Source of the DNA: Bog-532 sp963830385
GTDB taxonomy: Bacteria > Actinomycetota > Actinomycetes > Streptosporangiales > Streptosporangiaceae
Direction of reading: 5' to 3'
DNA: 64,000 nucleotides
Assembly (NCBI GenBank): GCA_963830385.1
Contig: CAWHMD010000005.1
Location: forward strand, 1,488,001-1,552,000
Positions 8,247 to 16,958 of this stretch are shown in pieces (position 1 is the stretch's first letter; the number at the start of each line of letters is the position of its first letter). The position numbers were made by a program, and so were the translations under genes. The notes below the pieces were generated by a model. The model saw only the letters and a program-made list of their open reading frames with translations, was not told where the DNA came from and did not search any database.

Positions 8247-9521
8247 ATGGCGTTGCCCGCCTATCGCTTGTTCGCGCGCGCGCTGTCGTGGCGGCGGGTG
8301 GGGGCAGTGGCGGCCGGCGTGGTGGCGGTGAGCCTGGCGGCAGGGTGCGGGGGTGGCGCGGCCAGCCCGGCCAGCCCGGCCAAGGCTGCGTCGGCGCCGG
8401 CGAGCGCGTCGCACTCGGCGGTGGCGGCCAAACCGGCCTCGGCAGCGCCCGCGCCCGCGCCGTCGGCGTCCTGCCCGGCCAGCGTGCTCGCCTCGATGAC
8501 CGAGGCCCAGCGGGTCGGCCAGCTGTTCCTGGTCGGGCTGCCGGACAACGAGGTGGCCGGGACGGTGGCCAGCACGATCACCGCACACCACTTCGGCTCG
8601 GTGATCTTCGGAGCCGATAGCAAGGGCGGGATCAGCGGGGCCCGCCAGGTGGCCGACGCCGTGCAGGCGCTGACGTCGAAGCAGGTCACGGCCGGGGTGC
8701 GGTTCTTCGTGGCCGCCAACCAGGAGGGCGGCCAGGTCCAGGCGCTGACCGGGCCGGGCATCTCCGGCATCCCGTCGGCCCTGGACCAGGGGGCGCTGCG
8801 GCCCAGCGCGCTGACCTCGATGGCGACGGCCTGGGGCCGCCAGCTCCGTGCGGCCGGGGTCAACCTGAACCTCGCGCCGGTGATGGACGTGGTGCCGGCC
8901 GGTACCGAGCGCGGCAACGCACCGATCGGGGCGCTGGACCGGGAGTATGGTCACGACGCCTCGACCGTGACGGCGCACGGCGTGGCGTTCCTGCGCGGCA
9001 TGGCCAGCGCGGGAGTCGCCACCTCGGCCAAGCACTTCCCCGGCCTGGGACGAGTGGCCGGCAACACCGACTTCACCTCCTCGGTGGTGGACACGGTGAC
9101 CACCGCCAGCGGCGCCGACCTGCAGACCTACCAGGCCGCCATCGACTCGGGCGCGCCGATGGTCATGGTCGCGCTGGCCACGTACACCCGTATCGACCCG
9201 AAAGAGCTGGCGGTGTTCTCGCCGACGATCATCGAGGGATTGCTGCGGAAGAAAATGGGATTCCGCGGCACGATCCTGTCGGACGACATGGGCGTCGCGG
9301 CCGCGGTTGAGAAGGTGGCCCCGGGCACGCGCGCCGTCGGCTTCGTCGCGGCCGGCGGCGACCTGATCACCACCGAAAGCCTGCCGGTGGCCGACGCGAT
9401 GGACACAGCCCTGCTCAGCCGGGCGGGGGCGGACGCGTCGTTCCGTTCCGAGGTGGACGCGGCGGCGCTGCAGGTACTGACGACCAAGGATGCGTACGGG
9501 CTGTTGCCCTGTTCGAGGTAA
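8247..9521 (+). CDS. Secreted glycoside hydrolase family 3 lipoprotein
   Basis: 424 aa. An N-terminal signal peptide with a lipobox-like SLAAGC (Cys34) indicates lipoprotein export; an Ala/Pro/Ser linker follows to about residue 75. The GH3 N-terminal domain covers the rest: K262-H263-FPGLG (substrate-binding KHFPG motif) and GTILSDDMG near 341-349, containing the nucleophile Asp. The beta-N-acetylglucosaminidase (NagZ-like) subgroup is most likely. The DSxH general-acid histidine loop of NagZ is not evident: after KHFPGLG the sequence runs GNTDFTSS. So peptidoglycan or another GlcNAc glycan is a plausible substrate, not proven. A TATACC -10-like element lies about 40 bp upstream. Confidence 0.88.
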   Translation: MALPAYRLFARALSWRRVGAVAAGVVAVSLAAGCGGGAASPASPAKAASAPASASHSAVAAKPASAAPAPAPSASCPASVLASMTEAQRVGQLFLVGLPDNEVAGTVASTITAHHFGSVIFGADSKGGISGARQVADAVQALTSKQVTAGVRFFVAANQEGGQVQALTGPGISGIPSALDQGALRPSALTSMATAWGRQLRAAGVNLNLAPVMDVVPAGTERGNAPIGALDREYGHDASTVTAHGVAFLRGMASAGVATSAKHFPGLGRVAGNTDFTSSVVDTVTTASGADLQTYQAAIDSGAPMVMVALATYTRIDPKELAVFSPTIIEGLLRKKMGFRGTILSDDMGVAAAVEKVAPGTRAVGFVAAGGDLITTESLPVADAMDTALLSRAGADASFRSEVDAAALQVLTTKDAYGLLPCSR

Positions 9522-9584
9522 AGGGTCGCTCGGGCTGGGGCGGGCTGGGGGGCGCTCGGCGGGCGAGTGGTTGCCGGGCGGGGG

Positions 9585-10427
9585 TCAGCTTTTGGCGGCG
9601 GTGAAGGCGGGGAGGTAGCCAAACTGCTGGCCGGCCGCGTTGGGGTGGTAGGAGCTGTCGAGCGGGAAGGCCAGGGCGTTGAGGTAGCTGGCACCGCCGT
9701 CGCAGATTTCGTGGCGGGCGAACTCCCCGCGGACGTCGGCGAAGGTGTCGCCGTGGCGGGCAGCGGCGGCCCGCAGCACCTGGTCGAGGACGGCCGCGCC
9801 GCCGTTGAGGGCGGTGCGCTTGGCGGTGCCGATGCCGAGGCAGGCCGGCGACTGGGCCAGGTCGTACAGGTCCGGGTAACCGAGGACCACGATCCGGGCC
9901 AGCGGGGCGCGGTCGCGGATGGCCCGCAGGGTCTGGTCCAGCTGGGCGGGCAGCTTCTGCCTGACCGAGGACTCGGCGGTGGCGACGGCCCGTTCGCAGC
10001 TGCTGTTCAGCTGGAGCACGCAGGTTTCCATCACGCTGGTGAAGCCGGCGTCGTTGCCGCCGATCGTGATGCTGACCAGCGTGGTGCGGTCGCTCAGGGC
10101 CGACAGCTGGCTGATGCGCACGGTGGCGGTGGTGGCGCCGGCGCAGGCGACCGAGACGAACGACGCCGGGTGGTACCGGCTCGCCCACAGCTGCGGGAAG
10201 GCGTTCGCGCTGCGCTCACAGGCCCGGCCCGCCGGAGCGTACGGGCCCGCGCCGGTGCCGGCCGAGTACGAGTCGCCGAGGGCCACGTAGCGGACCGGCT
10301 GGGCGGCGGCGACCAGGAGGTTCCCGGCCGGCGCGCGGCTCACGCTGCCGGCTGCGGCGCTGGTCAGGACCGTGACGAGGGCCAACGAGGAAACGGCGGA
10401 GGCAACCAGGACGCGGGGGACTCGCAC
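9585..10427 (-). CDS. Secreted SGNH/GDSL hydrolase
   Basis: 280 aa from the GTG at 10427, which has GGAG five bases upstream; the frame stays open to 10526 but that part is uncharged leader without a start signal. A signal peptide covers residues 1 to about 33 (VASAVSSLALVTVLTSAAA). SGNH blocks follow: GDSYSAG (nucleophile Ser), the Gly block, GGND (block III Asn) and the C-terminal SSYHPN (catalytic His). A streptomycete-type secreted lipase/esterase. It lies directly downstream of the carotenoid operon on the same strand (73-bp gap) and may be reached by its readthrough. Confidence 0.9.
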   Translation of the reverse strand: MRVPRVLVASAVSSLALVTVLTSAAAGSVSRAPAGNLLVAAAQPVRYVALGDSYSAGTGAGPYAPAGRACERSANAFPQLWASRYHPASFVSVACAGATTATVRISQLSALSDRTTLVSITIGGNDAGFTSVMETCVLQLNSSCERAVATAESSVRQKLPAQLDQTLRAIRDRAPLARIVVLGYPDLYDLAQSPACLGIGTAKRTALNGGAAVLDQVLRAAAARHGDTFADVRGEFARHEICDGGASYLNALAFPLDSSYHPNAAGQQFGYLPAFTAAKS

Positions 10428-10500
10428 ATGCACTCCATCACGCTCGGCAGACGGATTCAGTATGCGCTGTGACGGAGTGAAATGGAATGAATACTTAAAG

Positions 10501-11730
10501 TTACTGAAGTGAACGGGGGACGCCAAAGGGGAACGGCGGACGGCGGACGGGCTCGCGCTGGTCTTGGGTCTCCTGCTGCTCGCGCGCTGGGTGGGATTGC
10601 CGGGGTTGGCGGGGCTTCCGGGGTTGGGGCTTTGAGGGTTGGGGCTTCTGAGTTTGGCGGGACTGCGGGTTCTGCTGCGGCTGCTGGGGTTGGGACTGCT
10701 GGGGTTGGGCGGGCTTTTGGGGTTGGCCGGGCTTTGGGGGTTGGGCGGGCCTTGGGCGTGGACGGGTGCCGTTGGGCTGGGCCTGGGACGCCGCGGGTTC
10801 GCGCTGGGCCGGCGCGGGGGTGGGGGCCGGCGCTGGGGTGGGGGCCGGCGCGAGACCGGGGTCGGTGAAGGGCGGGCCGACGAGGGCCGCGAGCGCCTCC
10901 GAGAGGCCGGTCAGGTGCTTGACGGCTCCGTGGTCCGGGTTCGGGAGTACTCCGTCCGTGTCCAGCCAGCCCGGGCCGGCCGTGAACACGCCGACCGGGT
11001 ACGAGCTGAGCTGCTCGAGGATGGAGGGGCCGACCGTGTCGGGGCGCTGGGACCAAAGGACCACGGCCGACGGGGCGGTGTCGCGGACCGCGCGGACCAG
11101 GCTCTGGGTCGGGGTGGCGGCGCCGAGCATCCGCACCGGGAGGCGGTGGGTACCCAGGGCGGCGGCCAGCGCGGCCAGCGGCAGCGTGTGGTGCTCGGCT
11201 TCGACGCAGGCCAGCAGGATCAGCGGCGTGCCCGGCGGGATCGGCGGCACGGGCACCCGGTGCAGCGCCCCGAGCATGGCCCAGGACAGCGCGTGCTCGA
11301 TGTCGATGCAGTCCGGGTCGTCACGCTGGTCGGCGTCGGCCAGGGCCAGGGCGGGCCGGCAGACCGCTTCCCACGCTTCGACCACGCCCCGCCGGACCAG
11401 CACGTTGTCGAGGATGGCGCGGCACCGTTCGGAGTCGGCGCCCCGGGCCGCGGCCATCAGGTCGGCCACATCCCGGTCGGCCGGCACCGCCTCGGTCTCG
11501 CCGGCTTGCACGGTGCGGGCCGCCTCGGAGGCCAGCATGCCCAGCTTGATCAGGTCCAGCATCCGCCGCAGGCGGGCGACGTCCGCTTCCGAGTAACGGC
11601 GGTACCGGCCGGGCTCACTGCCCTGCGGCGTGACGCCGTACCGGCGGTGCCAGGAGCGCAGCGTCGACTCGGCGATGCCCAGGTGCCGGGCCACCTGCCC
11701 CGCTGTCCATGACCCCGCTGACGAATCCAT
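10501..11730 (-). CDS. litR: CarH/LitR-type MerR regulator with cobalamin-binding fold and P/Q-rich tail
   Basis: 409 aa. The MerR HTH spans residues 8-75 (TAGQVARHLGIAESTLRSWH, then GRYRRYSEADVARLRRM). A helical-bundle domain spans about 85-165 and contains E145-H146, matching the EH of the Wx9EH adenosylcobalamin motif, but Gln135 sits where Trp is expected. A Rossmann-like B12 fold spans about 168-292, in which the axial-His motif DxHxxG appears as E179-x-H181-x-x-P184, the form I recall from streptomycete relatives. Residues about 294-409 are a Pro/Gln/Arg-rich low-complexity tail not typical of the family. Last gene of the crt operon, 10 bp after the Rieske gene. Inferred role: light/B12-responsive repressor of carotenogenesis. 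Confidence 0.85.
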   Translation of the reverse strand: MDSSAGSWTAGQVARHLGIAESTLRSWHRRYGVTPQGSEPGRYRRYSEADVARLRRMLDLIKLGMLASEAARTVQAGETEAVPADRDVADLMAAARGADSERCRAILDNVLVRRGVVEAWEAVCRPALALADADQRDDPDCIDIEHALSWAMLGALHRVPVPPIPPGTPLILLACVEAEHHTLPLAALAAALGTHRLPVRMLGAATPTQSLVRAVRDTAPSAVVLWSQRPDTVGPSILEQLSSYPVGVFTAGPGWLDTDGVLPNPDHGAVKHLTGLSEALAALVGPPFTDPGLAPAPTPAPAPTPAPAQREPAASQAQPNGTRPRPRPAQPPKPGQPQKPAQPQQSQPQQPQQNPQSRQTQKPQPSKPQPRKPRQPRQSHPAREQQETQDQREPVRRPPFPFGVPRSLQ

Positions 11731-11740
11731 TCACACCGCC

Positions 11741-12754
11741 TCACATCGTCCGCAACTGATAGCGGCGCTCAGCGTAAGCGAGATCGTCGCGCCACAACCG
11801 CGCCGCCGCCCGGCGCATGACCGGGCGCAGCGCGGGTGCGGCGGCCCGTGCGAACGCGAACCCCGGGCGGGGTGAGTCCGCCACCACCGCCTCGATGACC
11901 GCAGTGCGCGGCCGGCCGTCCGGGCCGCGGCCGAGCGGGGTGGCGTGGGTCTCCACCACGCTGCCGGCACCCTCGCCGTCGAGGATGCGCATGACCACGG
12001 TGCGCGGCTCCGGGCAGGCGAACTCGGCCGTGACCGGGACGCCGAGACCGGGGCCGACCTTGAACGTGACCGCGACCAGGAACCGGTCGTCGGCCTCGGT
12101 CACGTCCACCTCACCCGGTGCGGACAGCACCGACAGGCGGCTGAACGAGTACGGGTGGAACCAGGAGCCGTGCCACGGGTCGAGCCGGTTGGCCACGATG
12201 TCGGCCGGCTCGCACACGCCGACCATCGTCGCCACCGAGTCGACACCGGTGGCGACGGGCGGCCGGGCCGGGATGACCGGGGCGTCGAGCGGTTCCTCGC
12301 CCCCGGCCGCGTCCAGCCGGACCCACGCCAGCACGCCGTCGTCGTGGGCCGGCAGCGGGCTCCAGCCGGTGCCCGCGCCGGGGCCGACCCGCAGCCCGTG
12401 CCAGCGGCAGACCAGCGCGCCGCAGTCGACGGCCGCGCGCTCCAGCGGGGCGCCCAGGTGCGGGCAGGCACCAGGGCCGGCCACCAGCCGGCCCTGGGCA
12501 TCGCGCCAGGCGACGATCTCGGCGCCGGCCACGGTCCGGCCGAACGGACGGTCGCCGCGCACCTCCCGGCTGGCGCCGAGCACGAACCAGTTACCGGACG
12601 GGCGGGCCTCGGCCCGTTTGACGGCCGCGTCGATCAGCGCCGGCTTGGCCCCGGCGTAGGTCGGCTGCTGACGAGCCCACCGGTCCCGGGGGATCGGCTG
12701 CAGCGGCCAGCGCTTCGGCCAGCGCCGGGCCAGGCGGGCTGGTGAGGAGTTCAT
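11741..12754 (-). CDS. Rieske [2Fe-2S] protein with DUF5914-like C-terminus
   Basis: 337 aa. The Rieske motif C97-x-H99...C116-x2-H119 is complete (CPHLG ... CRWHG). The C-terminal about 180 residues (beginning GVDSVATMVG) resemble the DUF5914 domain that I recall beside carotenoid genes in actinobacteria; the non-haem iron site of ring-hydroxylating oxygenases is not obvious (only LDPWHGSWFHP). Its start codon overlaps the crtU stop (ATGA). Likely an electron-transfer or oxygenase component acting on the carotenoid end group, but no reaction is assigned. Confidence 0.8.
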   Translation of the reverse strand: MNSSPARLARRWPKRWPLQPIPRDRWARQQPTYAGAKPALIDAAVKRAEARPSGNWFVLGASREVRGDRPFGRTVAGAEIVAWRDAQGRLVAGPGACPHLGAPLERAAVDCGALVCRWHGLRVGPGAGTGWSPLPAHDDGVLAWVRLDAAGGEEPLDAPVIPARPPVATGVDSVATMVGVCEPADIVANRLDPWHGSWFHPYSFSRLSVLSAPGEVDVTEADDRFLVAVTFKVGPGLGVPVTAEFACPEPRTVVMRILDGEGAGSVVETHATPLGRGPDGRPRTAVIEAVVADSPRPGFAFARAAAPALRPVMRRAAARLWRDDLAYAERRYQLRTM

Positions 12755-14532
12755 GTGCTCATTTCCTCGAGTGCCTTTGGAGGCTCGTGTTGCGACGGTG
12801 ATTTTTGGTTCTGGTGAGGCTGTCGGGGTTGCTGGGCTTGTTGGTCTGACTGGAGTTGGTGGGCTTGTTGGGCTGAATGGGGTTGGTGGGCTTGTTGATC
12901 TGAGTGTGATTGGCGGGGTTGCTGGTCTGAGCGCGATTGGCGGGGTTGGCGGGGTTGGCGGGACTGTTGGTCAGGCTGGGGGGACGGGGCGCGGGTGGCC
13001 AGCCAGCGGAGCGGGGCCAGGCGGCCGCGGGTGGGCACCGAGTACAGCTCGTGCCCGGCCAGGCCCCAGCGGGCCAGCAGGCAGTTGGCCGCGTGCCAGC
13101 CGGTGCTGGCGGCCCGTTCCATCAGCGCCACCGGCAGGTCGATGCGGATGCCGTCGCCCGCCAGGACCAGGCCCGGGAACGGCGTGCGCACGCCGGGGCG
13201 GCGGGCGAAGTCACCGACGCCGAACATCGGGCAGTCGGCCCGCCACTGGACCGACTGGGCCAGCACCCGGGCGGTGGCCGTCTCGGGGTACAGCTCGTGC
13301 AGCCGGGCCAGGGTGCGCCCGAGCAGCGCGGGCTCGGGGTCGGCGGCCGGGTCACCGGGCGCGGCGTAGGCGTGCAGTTCGACCACCGAGCCGCCGTGCG
13401 TGTCGGCCCAGGTCCGGGCCTGTCGGTCGTACCGGTCGAGCACGCTGATGTTGTCCAGCGGGTCCAGGCCGCCGGTGGCCAGGAACGCCGGCCGGGCGGG
13501 GTCGGCCGGCCGGTCCAGCCACAGCCGCTGGACCAGGAACGGCGGGGCGGAGCGGAGGGAGCCGACCTGGTCGCGCCAGGCCGGGTCGGCCAGCCCGGGC
13601 GAGCGGGCCACGATCGCGCGCAGCCCGGCGACGTCGGTGGCCAGCACCACCGCGTCCGCGTCGAGTGGGCCGCCGCCGGTGTGCACCCGGTAGCGGCGCG
13701 GGCCGCCGGGCTCGATCCCGGTCACCTCGGTGCCGGTGCGGACCTCGACGTCACGGGCGGCCAGGTAGTCCCGCAGCGGGGACCAGAGCGCCACGTCGAA
13801 CCCGGCGTCGGGGACGTCGAACACCAATCCCTCGCTGGAGCCGAGGAAGTAGATGTGGAACATGGCGGCCAATTCGGCGGCCGACATCTGGCCGGGGTCG
13901 GCGAAGAAGCTGCGGGAAAACACCTCGAAGGCCAGGTGGCGGGCGGCGGCCGGGAAGTTGATCTCGCGCAGGAACGTCTCCGCGTCCACGTGGTCGAGGC
14001 GCTCGTAGATGCCGGGCACGGAGACGGCGGCCAGCGGGGCCGCGGCGGCCGCGTTCAGCGCCACCAGGTCGCGGGGCCGGAACGTCGGGCTGCGGAGCGC
14101 GAACGCCAGCGCGTTCCAGGGCGGCGTGCGCGGCAGGCCGCGGAAGCTGTCGCGGCGGCCGTCGGCGTCGACCAGCGGGTAGTCGGTCAGCGGGCCGAGC
14201 CGGTGCAGGCCGGGGTCGGCCCGGCGCAGCAGCGCCCGGAGGTTGTAGTACTGGCGGAAAAAGGCGTGGAAGCCCCGGCTCATCGGCAGCCCGGCGGCGT
14301 CGCCGGGTGACGGCTCGGTCCAGCCGCCGACCCGGCCGCCCAGGTAGGACTCCCGTTCCACGATCGTGACCCGTACACCGCGCTCGGCCAGCCCGGTGGC
14401 GGCGGCCAGCCCGGCGATGCCGCCGCCGGCCACGACGGCGTGCGGGCGCACCGGGAGGACCCCGGCGTCGGCGGCCCCGGCCGGGGCGACGTGGCGGACC
14501 GCGCGCCGGTCCCGCCCACCCGATCCGGTCAC
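12751..14532 (-). CDS. crtU: Carotenoid desaturase/methyl-migrase CrtU (isorenieratene synthase type)
   Basis: 593 aa from the GTG at 14532, which overlaps the upstream stop as GTGA; the frame extends further but the dinucleotide fold starts soon after this GTG. An FAD-binding GxGxxG-type region, VVAGGGIAGLAAATGLAERG, opens the domain, followed by a CrtU-like insert FHAFFRQYYNLRALLRRADP and a C-terminal FAD motif (GLVLAGDGIRIDLPV). CrtU converts beta-ionone rings to aromatic phi rings (beta-carotene to isorenieratene). After about residue 515 comes an unusual 75-residue Gln/Pro/Arg/His-rich tail with SDQQ repeats. Embedded in the crt operon. Confidence 0.88.
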   Translation of the reverse strand: MTGSGGRDRRAVRHVAPAGAADAGVLPVRPHAVVAGGGIAGLAAATGLAERGVRVTIVERESYLGGRVGGWTEPSPGDAAGLPMSRGFHAFFRQYYNLRALLRRADPGLHRLGPLTDYPLVDADGRRDSFRGLPRTPPWNALAFALRSPTFRPRDLVALNAAAAAPLAAVSVPGIYERLDHVDAETFLREINFPAAARHLAFEVFSRSFFADPGQMSAAELAAMFHIYFLGSSEGLVFDVPDAGFDVALWSPLRDYLAARDVEVRTGTEVTGIEPGGPRRYRVHTGGGPLDADAVVLATDVAGLRAIVARSPGLADPAWRDQVGSLRSAPPFLVQRLWLDRPADPARPAFLATGGLDPLDNISVLDRYDRQARTWADTHGGSVVELHAYAAPGDPAADPEPALLGRTLARLHELYPETATARVLAQSVQWRADCPMFGVGDFARRPGVRTPFPGLVLAGDGIRIDLPVALMERAASTGWHAANCLLARWGLAGHELYSVPTRGRLAPLRWLATRAPSPQPDQQSRQPRQPRQSRSDQQPRQSHSDQQAHQPHSAQQAHQLQSDQQAQQPRQPHQNQKSPSQHEPPKALEEMST

Positions 14533-15314
14533 GTGGGGTCCTCTGGGCGGGTGGCGAGGAAGGTGTGCACGACGTTGCGCTGCCAGCCGGTCATGGTTTC
14601 GCTGTGCACGCCGGTGAAGCCCGCCTCGTGCAGGCGGCGGCGGAAGCGGCGCACGCCGTCGAACCCGTCCACGCTGCGCCACAGGTAGCGGTACAAGGTG
14701 GCGTCGCCGGTGGCCAGCCGGCCGAACGGGATGATCACGCTCCAGGCGACCAGGAGCCACATCGCGCGGGCCTCGAGCGAGTCCCGGACCGAGTACTCGT
14801 GGACGGCCAGCGTGCCGCCCGGGCGGAGCAGGTCACGCAGCGCCCGGAGCTGGCCGTCGGGGTCGGGCAGGTTCCGGATCAGGTAGGCGGCCAGGATGCC
14901 GTCGAACGGCCCGCGCACCCCGGTCGCGGCCAGGTCTTCGGCCCGGGAGTGCACGAAGCTGACCGAGGGTGGCCAGGCCTTGGCCCGGGCCTGGGCCAGC
15001 ATCTCCCCCGAGGCGTCGAAGGCCACGATCTCGGCGTGCGGGGCCACCGCCAGCAGGGCGGCGGTGGAGGCGCCGGTGCCGCAGCCCGCGTCGAGCAGGC
15101 GCAGGCCGTGGCCGCCCCCCGGTAGCCGCATCCGCTGGGCGGACAGCCGCAGGTGCTCGTGGTAGCCGGGATTGGCCCCGACCAGCCGGTCGTAGGCCGA
15201 CGCGCCCGCGTCGAAGGCGGCCGGCACCGCCTCGCGCCCCAGCGGCCCAGCGTCAGTGCGCACAGTGTCTGCCGCTCGCTCCCGGGCTGCTTGAAGGCCC
15301 TCACGCTCGCTCAC
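14529..15314 (-). CDS. crtT: SAM-dependent methyltransferase of the carotenoid operon (CrtT-like)
   Basis: 261 aa, UbiE/COQ5-like class I methyltransferase. Motif I is LLDAGCGTGAST (about residues 73-84), motif II DGILAAYLIRNLPDP, and the post-core region includes LRPGGTLAVHEYS. It overlaps crtYd by 14 bp and crtU by 4 bp, so it is cotranslated with them. The equivalent CrtT of streptomycete crtYTU clusters, as I recall, is not needed for isorenieratene formation and has no settled substrate; the symbol is given by position and similarity only. Confidence 0.8.
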   Translation of the reverse strand: MSEREGLQAARERAADTVRTDAGPLGREAVPAAFDAGASAYDRLVGANPGYHEHLRLSAQRMRLPGGGHGLRLLDAGCGTGASTAALLAVAPHAEIVAFDASGEMLAQARAKAWPPSVSFVHSRAEDLAATGVRGPFDGILAAYLIRNLPDPDGQLRALRDLLRPGGTLAVHEYSVRDSLEARAMWLLVAWSVIIPFGRLATGDATLYRYLWRSVDGFDGVRRFRRRLHEAGFTGVHSETMTGWQRNVVHTFLATRPEDPT

Positions 15315-15627
15315 GTACTACTCCTTCTTTCTGGCGCTCCCACAGCAGCAAGGCGGCGGTGACCAGGGCGAATCCGTAGAGGAAGTCTTCGACCGGGATG
15401 TCCCAGGGGAACCGCAGACCGGTTGTGGCGGCCCGGTTGTAGAGCACGATCGGCGCGGACAGCTTGGTCAGCCAGCCGTCCACCGGGATCTGGAAGGCCA
15501 GCACGATCACGATGGCCGCCCAGTACGCGGGGCGCCGGAACAGCCCGGTCCGCAGCACGGTCAGCTCGGCCGCGACCACCGCCGCGACCGAGACGACAGC
15601 GGGCACGGTGTACCCGAGGCCGGTCAC
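15301..15627 (-). CDS. crtYd: Heterodimeric lycopene beta-cyclase subunit CrtYd
   Basis: 108 aa, three TM segments. The start is the GTG at 15627 overlapping the crtYc stop (GTGA); the open frame continues upstream only through crtYc antiframe. It contains the cyclase signature P78-V-E80-D81 in WDIPVEDFLYGF near the third membrane segment. Together with CrtYc it forms the split, membrane-embedded lycopene cyclase known from Brevibacterium and mycobacteria, turning lycopene into beta-carotene. Confidence 0.88.
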   Translation of the reverse strand: MTGLGYTVPAVVSVAAVVAAELTVLRTGLFRRPAYWAAIVIVLAFQIPVDGWLTKLSAPIVLYNRAATTGLRFPWDIPVEDFLYGFALVTAALLLWERQKEGVVRERA

Positions 15628-15947
15628 CGGTGGATCCCGGCCCGGCGGGCCACGGCCTGCACGCCGGCGTAGGTGAGGATGCCGCAGACCGGGATGACCA
15701 GGAAGAACACGAGCTCTTCGACCGGGATGCGGAACGGCAGGTCGACCCCGGTGACGTAGCGCGGGTTGTAGCTCCACACGTGCCCGGCGATGGCCAGCGC
15801 GTCCCAGATCAGGAAGACCAGCGCGACCGGCAGCACCGCGCGGGTCAGCCGGGCGGGTTGCCGGTACACGCGGGCACCGAGGGCCTCCAGCGGCAGCGTG
15901 GCCACCAGGCAGGCCGCCATCAGGATCAGGTACTGGTAATGGTCCAT
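15624..15947 (-). CDS. crtYc: Heterodimeric lycopene beta-cyclase subunit CrtYc
   Basis: 107 aa, three TM segments with the family signature P75-V-E77-E78 in RIPVEELVFF and SYNPRY before it. Partner of CrtYd, with which it overlaps by 4 bp. The use of the split cyclase rather than a FAD-dependent CrtY-type single enzyme distinguishes this operon from the streptomycete crtYTU arrangement I recall. Confidence 0.9.
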   Translation of the reverse strand: MDHYQYLILMAACLVATLPLEALGARVYRQPARLTRAVLPVALVFLIWDALAIAGHVWSYNPRYVTGVDLPFRIPVEELVFFLVIPVCGILTYAGVQAVARRAGIHR

Positions 15948-15950
15948 GGT

Positions 15951-16958
15951 TCAGCTGGTGCCCCCGGCCTCGGTGGGGTCCACGGAACCAGGGACGTTCA
16001 TGGTGCGCATGGCATCCATGGTGGCCCGGTGGCCCCGGCGGGCCCACAGCGCCTGGCCCAGTGCGGGGGCTGCGACCTGGAGCCGCCGGGCCTTCCCGAC
16101 CCGGGCCCGCTGGGCGAACACCGCGAAGTCGAGCTGCTCGATGCGGTCGAGGATCTCCGAGTACAAGATCAGCGCGGTGGTCACGCACGGCCGGGACACC
16201 GGCTGCAGCCGCTCGATCCCGGCCCGCGCGTACCGGTAGATGGCGCGGGTGGTGGCGTGCTGGTCGGCCAGCGCGGCCCGGACCCTGGTGTCGGTCCGCT
16301 GCTGAGCATTGCACCAGTGCAGCCGGTCGAGGTCCACGCCGAACGCGGCCAGCTCGTCGGCCGGCAGGTACACCCGGCCACGGTCCAGGTCCTCGGCCAC
16401 GTCGCGGAGGAAGTTCGTGAGCTGGAACGCCTTGCCGAGCGCGGCCGCGTAGGGGGCGGCCTCGTGCCGGGGGCCGACCGTGCCCAGCACCGGCAGCACC
16501 TGCAGGCCGATGACCTCGGCCGACCCGTGCACGTAGCGGTCGAGGGCGGCCCGGTCCGGGTAGCTGGTCACCTCCAGGTCCATCCGCATCGAGTCCATGA
16601 AGGCGGTGAACAGGCCGGGGGCGAGCTGGTAGCGGCCGGCCGTGTCGACCACCGCGGCCAGGATCGGGTCATCGCTGTGGCCCTGGCGCAGGCCCGCGAA
16701 CAGGTCACGGCGCAGCCCGTCCAGGCGGCGCGCGACCTCGGCCGGGCTGGTGCCGGCGGGCACGTCGTCGACGAGGTCGTCGGCCCAGCGGGCGAACCCG
16801 TAGAGCGCGTGCACGGCCGGCCGCTGGGCCCGGGTGAGCAGCTTGGTGGCCAGGTAGTAGGTCCGGCCGTGGCGGGCGTTGAGCTCCCGGCAGCGCTGGT
16901 AGGCCGCGCGCAGCCGCGGGTCGGTCAGCCCGGCCGCGTCCAGTTCGGCACCGATCAC
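15951..16958 (-). CDS. crtB: Phytoene synthase
   Basis: 335 aa squalene/phytoene synthase fold. The first Asp-rich motif is D60-D-L-V-D64, the second N182-FLRDVAED190 followed by LDRGRVYLP. It condenses two GGPP to phytoene using Mg2+. The GTG start at 16958 overlaps the crtI stop (GTGA); the next gene begins 3 bp after its stop. Cytosolic/peripheral membrane. Length and motifs are canonical. Confidence 0.95.
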   Translation of the reverse strand: MIGAELDAAGLTDPRLRAAYQRCRELNARHGRTYYLATKLLTRAQRPAVHALYGFARWADDLVDDVPAGTSPAEVARRLDGLRRDLFAGLRQGHSDDPILAAVVDTAGRYQLAPGLFTAFMDSMRMDLEVTSYPDRAALDRYVHGSAEVIGLQVLPVLGTVGPRHEAAPYAAALGKAFQLTNFLRDVAEDLDRGRVYLPADELAAFGVDLDRLHWCNAQQRTDTRVRAALADQHATTRAIYRYARAGIERLQPVSRPCVTTALILYSEILDRIEQLDFAVFAQRARVGKARRLQVAAPALGQALWARRGHRATMDAMRTMNVPGSVDPTEAGGTS

